A DNA stretch of 14,678 nt. Origin: Flavobacteriales bacterium. Lineage in GTDB: Bacteria; Bacteroidota; Bacteroidia; Flavobacteriales_F; PHOS-HE28. The first letter of the stretch is position 1. Each line of letters begins with the position of its first letter. The translations under genes were made by a program, and so were the position numbers. The notes beneath the pieces were generated by a model. It did not search any database and was not told the origin of the DNA. It was given only the letters and a program-made list of their open reading frames with translations. The stretch spans positions 1 to 14,678 of the forward strand of contig JADJXF010000001.1 of assembly GCA_016715995.1 (NCBI GenBank). Direction: 5' to 3'. This document shows, piece after piece, positions 7,731-14,166 of this stretch.

Positions 7731-8539
7731 TGATCGCTGTGGTCATGCGTTCCACGCCCATGCGACGACGCGCCGGCCTCCGCCAGCTGGTCCTGTTCTG
7801 GACCGCGGCGACCTGGATGACCGTGGCGGACGCGCAGCCCGCGATGCTGCTGGAGGTGGGCCCCTCATTGGTGCAAGGCGGGCTGTTGCCGGGCTATCGG
7901 GACGGAGATGGCCGCACCTTCATGGGGAGCGATCGGATCCATGCCTTCGGCTTCCGAGCGGGGCTCGCGGTGCTCGTCCGGCCGGAGGGCGGTCGCGGCG
8001 GACTGCTGATCGGTCCGGAGGTGTGCTTGGGAAGCCAGCGCGCCATGATCCGCTCGGAGAGCGCGCACACGGCGCCATCCTCGCTGCGGAGCGACGTGAG
8101 CCGATGGTCGGGGCGCTTCAGCGCTCCGCTGTTCCAGGGCGGTCTTGCCGTGCACGGGTGGTGGCAGGCCTTCGCGCCGTTGGCGATCACTGCCGGACCG
8201 GCGGTGCGGCTCGCATTCGTCGCCTCCGCACTGGAGGTGGGTACCGTGGAGACCACCACGACGCATTATGACCCGGGCTGGGGCCCCCAATGGACGGAAG
8301 TGACGAGCAGCACCTACGTGCTGCAGCCGTCCGTGAAGGATCGCGCCTTGCTGGTGACCGCCTTCCAGGCCGGCCTTCGCTACCAGCCGCTGCGCGGATT
8401 GCTGCTCGGTCTTGTGGGCGGGGTGGAGTTCGGGTCCACCGATCTGTCCCTTCATGGCGGTAGGCAGGCCTTCGGGGCCTTGACCGTGGGCTGGCTTGCG
8501 CCGCTGCAGGCCGCGACCGCCCGGTCTGTTGAAAACTGA
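7730..8539 (+). CDS. Predicted outer-membrane beta-barrel protein
   Basis: A 269-residue protein with a signal peptide (LRQLVLFWTAATWMTVADAQ) ending near residue 36, so mature residues begin at PAMLLEVGPS. The mature part alternates hydrophobic and polar residues with many aromatic and glycine turns (AFGFRAGLAVLVRP, GGLLIGPEVCLGSQ, LFQGGLAVHGWWQAFAPLAI, FQAGLRYQPLRGLLLGLVGG), the pattern of small OmpW/porin-like beta-barrels. No specific family is recognised. The ATG at 7730 shares its A with the TAA of the protease gene, which argues for translational coupling. Two later ATGs (7745 and 7760) are alternative starts, and 7760 gives a more typical signal peptide. It may be a surface partner or exporter of the protease, but only context supports that. 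The stop lies in a small cluster of direct repeats. Confidence 0.8.
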   Translation: MIAVVMRSTPMRRRAGLRQLVLFWTAATWMTVADAQPAMLLEVGPSLVQGGLLPGYRDGDGRTFMGSDRIHAFGFRAGLAVLVRPEGGRGGLLIGPEVCLGSQRAMIRSESAHTAPSSLRSDVSRWSGRFSAPLFQGGLAVHGWWQAFAPLAITAGPAVRLAFVASALEVGTVETTTTHYDPGWGPQWTEVTSSTYVLQPSVKDRALLVTAFQAGLRYQPLRGLLLGLVGGVEFGSTDLSLHGGRQAFGALTVGWLAPLQAATARSVEN

Positions 8540-8570
8540 GCCGGATCGTTGAAAACCGTTCCCCGGATCG
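8528..8570 (+). repeat. Interleaved short direct repeats at the end of the barrel gene
   Basis: GTTGAAAAC occurs at 8528-8536 and 8548-8556, exactly 20 bases apart, across the TGA stop at 8537-8539. CCGGATCG occurs at 8541-8548 and 8563-8570, 22 bases apart. The A-rich nonamer stands out in GC-rich DNA. It could be a small protein-binding site or a local duplication. Confidence 0.4.
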
Positions 8571-8596
8571 GCCGACCGGGGCTGCCGGGGCTGGGT

Positions 8597-8604
8597 TACC
8601 TTCG
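8597..8604 (+). promoter_or_regulatory. Weak Bacteroidota-type promoter -7 element before parE
   Basis: TACCTTCG matches five of the six defined bases of the Bacteroidota sigma-A -7 consensus TAnnTTTG. No clear TTTG -33 element lies about 20 bases upstream. If used, it would start transcription near 8610 and give a leader of about 100 bases that includes the hairpin at 8651-8690. It is the best candidate in the only sizeable gap upstream of the topoisomerase array. Confidence 0.3.
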
Positions 8605-8650
8605 TGGCGCCCCGCCGGAACCCTTGTCCCTGTTGGATCTCCGGCGTTCA

Positions 8651-8690
8651 GGCCCGAACGGCCACCGCGTTGGACGGTGCCCTCCGGGCC
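8651..8690 (+). promoter_or_regulatory. Imperfect hairpin in the parE leader
   Basis: GGCCCG at 8651-8656 pairs with CGGGCC at 8685-8690, and CACCG at 8663-8667 pairs with CGGTG at 8675-8679 around a 7-base loop. Between them are three more pairs, two mismatches and one bulged base, for 14 pairs in total. It ends 19 bases before the parE ATG and is not followed by a T run, so it is a better candidate for a leader structure affecting translation than for an intrinsic terminator. Confidence 0.45.
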
Positions 8691-8709
8691 GGATGGGCGA
8701 TGAAGCACG

Positions 8710-10618
8710 ATGAGCGAGACGAACTACGGTGAAGAGCATATCCGGTCGCTGGACTGGAAGGAGCACATCCGCCTGCGGCCGGGCATGTACATCGGCAAGC
8801 TGGGCGACGGCAGCAGCTACGACGACGGCATCTACATCCTGCTGAAGGAGGTGCTGGACAACTGCATCGACGAGTACGTCATGGGCCACGGCAGGAAGGT
8901 CGAGGTCCGCATCGACGGCGGCCGGGTGGAGGTGCGGGACTACGGCCGCGGCGTTCCGCTCGGCAAGGTGATCGATGTGGTGAGCAAGATCAACACCGGC
9001 GCCAAGTACGACAGCAAGGCCTTCAAGAAGAGCGTCGGCCTGAACGGGGTGGGTACCAAGGCCGTGAACGCCCTGAGCACCTACTTCCGCATCGAGAGCG
9101 TGCGCGACGGGCAGATGAAGCGCGCGGAGTTCGACCGCGGAGTGCTGCGCAAGGATGAGAAGCTGCAGCCCACCACCGAGGCCAACGGCACGCGCGTGGT
9201 GTTCGAACCGGACACCGAGATGTTCCGCCACTACCAGTTCCGCGATCAGCACATCGAACGGCTGCTGTGGAACTACTGCTACCTGAACACGGGCCTCACC
9301 ATCGTGTACAACGGGCAGCGCTTCCAGAGCAAGAACGGCCTGCTGGACCTGCTCACCACCAAGATGGACGGCGAGCCGTTGTACCCCATCATCCACCTGG
9401 TGGGCGACGACATCGAGGTGGCCATGACCCACGCCAACCACTACGGCGAGGAGTACTACAGCTTTGTCAACGGCCAGCACACCACCCAGGGCGGCACGCA
9501 CCAGGGCGCCTTCCGCGAGGGCGTGGCCAAGGTGATCAAGGAGTTCTTCAAGAAGGACTGGGAGGCGGGCGACATCCGCACCGGCATCGTGGCGGCCATT
9601 GCCGTGAAGGTGATCGAGCCGGTGTTCGAGAGCCAGACCAAGACCAAGCTGGGCAGTTTGGAGGTGGAGCCCGGCGGGCAGAGCATGCGCAGCTTCGTGG
9701 GCGACTTCCTGGCCACCAAGCTGGACAACTTCCTGCACAAGCATCCGGAGACCGCGCAGGCCCTGCAGTCGAAGATCCTGGAGAGCGAGCGCGAACGCAA
9801 GGAGCTGAGCGGCATCCGCAAGCTGGCCCGCGAACGCGCCAAGAAGGCCAGCCCTGCACAACCGCAAGCTGCGCGACTGCCGCATCCACCTCAGCGACCC
9901 CAAGAACGACCCGCGCAAGCAGGAGACCACCCTCTTCATCACCGAGGGCGACAGCGCCAGCGGCAGCATCACCAAGAGCCGCAGCGTGGAGACGCAGGCC
10001 GTCTTCAGCCTCAAGGGCAAGCCGCTCAACAGCCACGGCCTCACCAAGAAGGTGGTGTACGAGAACGAGGAGTTCAACCTCATCCAGGCCGCGCTCGACA
10101 TCGAGGACGGCATGGACGGGCTGCGGTACAACCGCATCGTGATCGCCACCGACGCCGACGTGGACGGCATGCACATCCGGTTGCTGCTGATGACCTTCTT
10201 CCTGCAGTTCTTCCCCGACCTGGTGAAGAACGACCACCTCTACATCCTGCAGACACCGCTGTTCCGCGTGCGCAACCGGAAGGAGACGGTGTACTGCTAC
10301 AGCGACGAGGAGCGGCAGCAGGCCATCGCCCGGCTGGGCCGCGACCCGGAGATCACCCGCTTCAAGGGGCTGGGCGAGATCAGCCCCGACGAGTTCAAGC
10401 ACTTCATCGGGCCCGACATGCGGCTGGAGCCGGTGATGATCACCAAGGAGGCCGCCGTGCAGCAGCTGCTGGACTTCTACATGGGCAAGAACACGCCCGA
10501 GCGGCAGGAGTTCATCATCGGCAACCTGCGCGTGGAGAAGGACGTGGTGAACGACAAGCCGGAGGACCCGGTGAAGGCCATCGCCCGCAAACTGGACGAG
10601 ATCGAGGAGCACGTTTGA
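8710..10618 (+). pseudogene. parE: DNA topoisomerase IV subunit B (ParE), one extra base
   Basis: This is the ATPase subunit of topoisomerase IV, which works with ParC to separate replicated chromosomes. The GHKL ATPase site is complete: EVLDNCIDE (E47, N51), DYGRGVP (77-83) and GLNGVGTKAVNAL from residue 110. Its TOPRIM half is in the next frame: LFITEGDSASGSITKSR, then ATDADVDGMHIRLL with the D-x-D-x-D magnesium site, and KGLGEISPDEF. The break is a CCC run at 9852-9854. Removing one C restores KKASLHNRKLRDCRIHLSDP, the expected family sequence, and a 635-residue protein. Because the gene should be essential, a sequencing error is likelier than a real mutation. As written, the shifted frame stays open for about 770 bases and runs into the next gene, giving a false 888-residue fusion. 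Confidence 0.9.
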
Positions 10619-10623
10619 CCCAC

Positions 10624-11376
10624 ATGGACCACATGATCAGGATGTTCGTGGCCTTGGCCGGAGCGGCCATCGTCCCATGGGCCACGGCACAAGGCCCCGG
10701 CACAGGCGTGACCTCAGGTGGAACGGAGGTCAGACTGCTGGTGAACCCGCGGGCGATGGTGCGGACCAAGGTGGACGGAGAACTTGTGCAGCAGGGCACG
10801 ATAGGCATCCGCCTCGATCCCGGGCCGCACCGCTTGTCGTTCTGGGCACCGGGGTTCGCCCTGCTGGACACGATGGTCCAGGTGGGTGCTGATACGTTGT
10901 ACTTCCGGCGCACTTTACGAGAGGACCCGGAGCACAGGGCACATCGCGAAGCGTGGGGCAGGGCGAAGTCCGGCCGGACGCTCTGGCGATATGGAACCGC
11001 GGCGGCCTTCGTGGGTACCGGTGTCTGGGCAGCCTTGGCGCACAAGGGGATGCGCGATGCGCATCGGTCCCTCGAGGATGCCGAGACCGAATACGCCGCC
11101 GCGCTCTCCCCCGATGCGATCGTCTCCCTGAAGGAGGTGGAGATCCCAGAGCGCAAGGAGACCTTCGCCGACCGACGTACAGGCTTCACCATCGCGGCCA
11201 CCGTCGCGGGTGTCTGCCTGGCCAGCACGGTATTCGGTTGGATCAGAGCAGGGCAGATCGATGATCCCCCGCCGTTCGAGGACAAGGAAAAGGTTCGTTT
11301 CGACGGCATCGCACTCATCCCTTCGATCGATCCACAGGGGCCCTGGATGGCCACATTGAACCTTCGTTTACCATGA
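10624..11376 (+). CDS. Cassette gene A1: PEGA-like domain protein with two membrane helices
   Basis: Function unknown. The 250-residue protein starts 5 bases after the parE stop; ATGs at 10633 and 10642 are alternatives. Residues 1-22 form a signal peptide (MFVALAGAAIVPWATAQ). Residues about 34-103 form a PEGA-like beta domain (TEVRLLVNPRAMVRTKVDGE, GPHRLSFWAPGFALLDTMVQ). A membrane helix follows at about 120-140, then a charged, probably helical segment (DAHRSLEDAETEYAAALSPD) and a second helix at about 188-207. The tail ends EKVRFDGIALIPS...LRLP. If the signal peptide is cleaved, the PEGA-like domain and tail are periplasmic and the charged loop cytoplasmic. It is a paralogue of the genes at 11801 and 12960 and the most diverged of the three. 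Its last bases overlap B1 as ATGA. It shares a reading frame with the first part of parE. Confidence 0.8.
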   Translation: MDHMIRMFVALAGAAIVPWATAQGPGTGVTSGGTEVRLLVNPRAMVRTKVDGELVQQGTIGIRLDPGPHRLSFWAPGFALLDTMVQVGADTLYFRRTLREDPEHRAHREAWGRAKSGRTLWRYGTAAAFVGTGVWAALAHKGMRDAHRSLEDAETEYAAALSPDAIVSLKEVEIPERKETFADRRTGFTIAATVAGVCLASTVFGWIRAGQIDDPPPFEDKEKVRFDGIALIPSIDPQGPWMATLNLRLP

Positions 11377-11795
11377 ACCGCACGTTCATCGCCTCCGTCA
11401 TGCTCTGTGCGGCCCTGTCCGGTGGCTGCCTCAAGGACGAGCTTGATGTGGATAGCTTGACCTACAACGCGCTCGATCCGGCGAACACATCGGTGGAACT
11501 GCTGATCGTGGACTCCATCACCACGGTGAGCTACGCACAGGGCCAGAACCTGCGGCACGATGTGCATCTGCATGTGAACATGACCCATGTGCCTTCCAGC
11601 GCCAACTACACCATCGTCGCGCAGCAGAACGGACAGGACCTCTGGCTGGACCCGGCATCCGAACCCCAGCTGCACCGGTACATCTTCAGACGCTATCTGG
11701 TGCAATCCGGTGAGACCTATTGCTACGACCTGCGGCTTCGGTTGGATGGTCACGAAATCGATGTCCGGTCGCCTTGTGCGGTCGCCGATCTTTGA
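11373..11795 (+). CDS. Cassette gene B1: small lipoprotein with probable surface-export signal
   Basis: Function unknown; 140 residues. The signal peptide ends at a lipobox-like LSGGC (C19). The residues after it (LKDELD) resemble the Bacteroidota lipoprotein export signal, a lysine followed by acidic residues, so surface exposure is inferred. The body is a beta-rich domain (VELLIVDSITTVSYAQ, HDVHLHVNMTHVPSSANYTI) with a conserved end GETYCYDLRLRLDG...SPC holding two cysteines that could form a disulphide. The start overlaps the A1 stop by ATGA, implying translational coupling and a shared role with A1. A2 begins 5 bases after its stop. It is the most diverged of the three B copies; for example it has YNALD where the others have NPFD. 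Confidence 0.8.
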   Translation: MNRTFIASVMLCAALSGGCLKDELDVDSLTYNALDPANTSVELLIVDSITTVSYAQGQNLRHDVHLHVNMTHVPSSANYTIVAQQNGQDLWLDPASEPQLHRYIFRRYLVQSGETYCYDLRLRLDGHEIDVRSPCAVADL

Positions 11796-11800
11796 GCGGA

Positions 11801-12547
11801 ATGATGCGGACCCGATCCCTCCTTTTTCCGACGGCACCGTTCGCCATGGTGGTCGTCATGTTCGCCTTCTCCCAACGGGGGGGCGCACAGACCGGGACCT
11901 TGCGCCTGCTCATCGACCCGGGAGACAGCTATCAGTACATTCTGGATGGCCGGAAGGAGGCCCCTGCGCGGCAGCTTACTCTGCCGGCCGGAGCTCACCA
12001 CTTCACGTTCTGGGCCCCTGCGCGGCGCGTGGTGGATACGACGGTGACCGTGGAAGCGGACCGGACCATCGACCTGATGCTTCGCTTGCCGCTCAGCTCG
12101 GAGTTTCTGGCCTATCGCAAGGACCTGAACGCATGGCGCGGTCGGCGGAGGCTGCAGCGGATGCTTCCGGTGGCGGTGACCTTGGGCATGGCGGTGTGGA
12201 CCTCGACCAACTATGTCTCGCAGGCGAAGGCCCATCAGCAGTTGAAGGATGATCTGGCGATATACGAACGGTCCGTGATCCCCGGTGCCATCGGTGTGCT
12301 CAAGGAGAAGACCATCCCCGCGCATCAGGCCGACTTTCAGCGGAAAAGGAGCCGGTTCCAGGTGTCCGCTGGCATTACGGCGATCTGTGCGGCGGTCACC
12401 GGCTTCCTGTACGTGCGCTCGGCCAAGGACCGGCTGCCGGAGTTCCTCGATCAGGAAAGGATCCGCTTCGAGGGTTTGGGGTGGGTCCCTGGAGAGGACG
12501 GAGGGCAGTTCTACGGAGGCTTCACCTGTTACCTGGACAACCCATGA
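11801..12547 (+). CDS. Cassette gene A2: PEGA-like domain protein with two membrane helices
   Basis: Function unknown; 248 residues from the ATG at 11801 (11804 is equally possible). These starts were preferred over a longer in-frame option at 11720 because that one reads into B1 and lacks a signal peptide at its end. The signal peptide ends near GGAQ (residue 30). The PEGA-like domain covers about 31-100 (TLRLLIDPGDSYQYILDG, AGAHHFTFWAPARRVVDTTV). Helix 1 is about 121-138 (MLPVAVTLGMAVW). A charged loop has VLKEKTIPAHQADFQRKRSR, helix 2 is about 186-205, and the tail is FLDQERIRFEGLGWVPG. The PAHQ-x-D-F motif and the loop are shared closely with A3, so the loop is probably functionally constrained. 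The stop overlaps B2 as ATGA. Confidence 0.8.
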   Translation: MMRTRSLLFPTAPFAMVVVMFAFSQRGGAQTGTLRLLIDPGDSYQYILDGRKEAPARQLTLPAGAHHFTFWAPARRVVDTTVTVEADRTIDLMLRLPLSSEFLAYRKDLNAWRGRRRLQRMLPVAVTLGMAVWTSTNYVSQAKAHQQLKDDLAIYERSVIPGAIGVLKEKTIPAHQADFQRKRSRFQVSAGITAICAAVTGFLYVRSAKDRLPEFLDQERIRFEGLGWVPGEDGGQFYGGFTCYLDNP

Positions 12548-12963
12548 ACCGGCAGGCTGCCTTCTTCCTCGTCGCCTTGGCCGTGCTGTTCGGTGCCTGC
12601 CTGAAGGATCCCATCCCGGATCCGTTGAACAGCAATCCGTTCGATCAGGACTACACCGGCACCCCCTTGGTGGAGGTGACCAGTACGAATTCGGCGGTGA
12701 TCCTTGATGACGATGGCCTTCCGATCGATACGGTCATGGTGTTCCATTTCCAGGTGCGCACCGATCTGTTCCCCGCGTCCACGAGCTATCGGGCCATCAC
12801 GCGGGACCCACGGGACGGGTCCGAGCTGACCTACCAGGACGACGACCAGTTCGCGCGTTCGATCGCCAATGTCGTGATCGGACAGACCTACTGTATGGAA
12901 GCGCAGCTGGAAGTTGTGGGCACCACCACGCGGGTGTGGACACATTGTGCGATCCTCCAATGA
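12544..12963 (+). CDS. Cassette gene B2: small lipoprotein with probable surface-export signal
   Basis: Function unknown; 139 residues. The start at 12544 overlaps the A2 stop by ATGA and begins a clean lipoprotein signal (FFLVALAVLFGAC, C19). An in-frame start at 12481 lies inside A2 and would ruin the signal peptide. After the cysteine come LKDPIPDPLNSNPFDQDYTG; K-D fits the export signal more weakly than in B1 and B3 because proline follows. NPFD-x-DY is shared with B3. The body is beta-rich (TVMVFHFQVRTDLFPASTSY), ending GQTYCMEAQLEVVG...WTHC with the two conserved cysteines. The stop overlaps A3 by ATGA. Confidence 0.8.
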   Translation: MNRQAAFFLVALAVLFGACLKDPIPDPLNSNPFDQDYTGTPLVEVTSTNSAVILDDDGLPIDTVMVFHFQVRTDLFPASTSYRAITRDPRDGSELTYQDDDQFARSIANVVIGQTYCMEAQLEVVGTTTRVWTHCAILQ

Positions 12964-13724
12964 ACCGGAAGCCCTCCATCGGATCGCTCGTTGATCGGCG
13001 ATCGGCGCGACCCCGAAAGGTGTTCCGCCTCGTCCTGGCCTTTTTGCTGGTATCGGGCATCTTTGGTTCTCCCGCCATCGCCCAGACCACCGGCCAGTTG
13101 CGTCTGGTGGTGGACCCGGGGCATGACTTCCAGGTGATCCTGGACGGCGCGCACCGCATGCAGGAACGCGTGCTGGACCTCTCGGAGGGCAACCACCGGC
13201 TGCAGCTCTGGGCACCCACCCGCCGGATCGTGGACACCACGGTGTACGTCCGTGCCGGCAGCAGCCGCGAACTGGTCGTGCGGCTGCCGTATTCGGCGGA
13301 ATTCCTGGCCCACCAACAGGAGGTGAAGCGCTTCCGCGAGCGGTTGTGGCTGAACAAGGCCCTGCCCACGGTGGCCACGGTGGGCGCCGCAGCATGGACC
13401 ACGGCCGCCTACCTGGACTATCGCAAGGCCGGGCGACAACTGCGGGACGACAAGGACCTCTACACCACGAGCGCCGACCCCGGCGAGATCGCCGAACTGA
13501 AGAACGACCGCATCCCGGCGCATCAGGACGACTTCCGCCGGAGCAAGGTGATGCTCGGCGTGAGCACCGGCGTGTTCGCCGTCGCGGCGGCCTACACCAT
13601 CTGGTCGTACCGCCGCGCGGACCGGACCCCGCTGCCCCTGTTCGACGACAGCGAGAAGGTGCGCTTCGATGGGCTGGTATGGCTGCCGGGCCCCGATGGA
13701 CGTGGGGGTGGGCGGCCGGACTGA
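12960..13724 (+). CDS. Cassette gene A3: PEGA-like domain protein with two membrane helices
   Basis: Function unknown; 254 residues. The start at 12960 overlaps the B2 stop by ATGA. It has a longer N-terminal basic region (RRSARPRKVFR) before the hydrophobic signal (LVLAFLLVSGIFGSPAIAQ, to about residue 42). The PEGA-like domain covers about 45-115 (GQLRLVVDPGHDFQVILDG, GNHRLQLWAPTRRIVDTTV). RLPYSAEFLAHQQEVKRFRE is almost the same as in A2. Helix 1 is about 134-152, the loop contains ELKNDRIPAHQDDFRRSK, and helix 2 is about 197-216. The tail is FDDSEKVRFDGLVWLPGPDG and ends glycine-rich. B3 starts 13 bases after its stop. Two membrane segments flanking a conserved charged loop suggest transmembrane signalling or scaffolding rather than catalysis; no catalytic motif is visible. 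Confidence 0.8.
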   Translation: MNRKPSIGSLVDRRSARPRKVFRLVLAFLLVSGIFGSPAIAQTTGQLRLVVDPGHDFQVILDGAHRMQERVLDLSEGNHRLQLWAPTRRIVDTTVYVRAGSSRELVVRLPYSAEFLAHQQEVKRFRERLWLNKALPTVATVGAAAWTTAAYLDYRKAGRQLRDDKDLYTTSADPGEIAELKNDRIPAHQDDFRRSKVMLGVSTGVFAVAAAYTIWSYRRADRTPLPLFDDSEKVRFDGLVWLPGPDGRGGGRPD

Positions 13725-13737
13725 CGATCCCCCTGCG

Positions 13738-14166
13738 ATGAGCACCCTGCGCCACTTGCCGATCATGGCCGCCCTGCTGCTGGGGCTGGCCGGCTGCTAC
13801 AAGGACGACATCGACCTCGCGGCCCTGACGAACAACCCCTTCGACGCTGACTATTCGGGGCCGGCGGTCTTCAGCCTGGACACCATCTACGTGGAGCAGG
13901 TGCTCGGTCCGCCGAACTTCTACCGCCAGGTGGTGCAGTTCAAGGTGAACGCAAGCCTCTTCCTGGCGTCCGCCAGCTATCAGGTGGAGGTGCACGACCT
14001 CGTGGAGGGTACGCGCACGCTGGTGGGGCAGGTGCCTGCGGGTTCGCATACGCTGCGCTTCTATCGTCTGGAGTACCTGCCCGGCCAGGAGGTCTGCCTG
14101 GAACTGCGGCTCACCAACAACAACGCATTCGGTCGTCCCGAGACGATCTGTGGAACATGGCCATGA
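13738..14166 (+). CDS. Cassette gene B3: small lipoprotein with probable surface-export signal
   Basis: Function unknown; 142 residues. The start at 13738 gives a standard lipoprotein signal with lipobox LAGC (C20); a longer in-frame start at 13669 lies inside A3 and lacks a proper signal. The lipid-anchored cysteine is followed by YKDDIDLAALTNNPFDADYS, with K-D-D the best match of the three copies to the Bacteroidota surface export signal. The body is beta-rich (FYRQVVQFKVNASLFLASAS), followed by RTLVGQVPAGSHTLRFYRLE and the conserved end GQEVCLELRLTNN...ETIC with two cysteines. The stop overlaps parC by ATGA, tying the last cassette to parC translation. Confidence 0.8.
   Translation: MSTLRHLPIMAALLLGLAGCYKDDIDLAALTNNPFDADYSGPAVFSLDTIYVEQVLGPPNFYRQVVQFKVNASLFLASASYQVEVHDLVEGTRTLVGQVPAGSHTLRFYRLEYLPGQEVCLELRLTNNNAFGRPETICGTWP

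Larger units (their letters stand above)
10624..14166 (+). repeat. Tandem array of three A/B gene pairs between parE and parC
   Basis: The array consists of A1-B1 (10624-11795), A2-B2 (11801-12963) and A3-B3 (12960-14166). All A proteins share signal peptide, PEGA-like domain with (F/L)WAP...DT.V.V, two helices and an E-K/R-V/I-R-F end. All B proteins are lipoproteins of 139-142 residues with C-(L/Y)-K-D and two C-terminal cysteines. Copies 2 and 3 resemble each other most in both A and B, so the pair probably duplicated as a unit. The similarity is at protein level; the DNA has diverged. Confidence 0.8.

Noticed and set aside
8710..11376. A genuine 888-residue fusion of ParE with a membrane protein
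   Set aside because: The sequence after residue 382 is out-of-frame parE, arginine/alanine/proline-rich nonsense, while the true TOPRIM half is intact in the next frame and ends at its own stop at 10618.
10624..14166. CRISPR array, insertion sequence or prophage as the source of the repeated region
   Set aside because: The repeats are diverged protein-coding gene pairs, with no short DNA repeats with spacers, no transposase or integrase, and no terminal inverted repeats seen.
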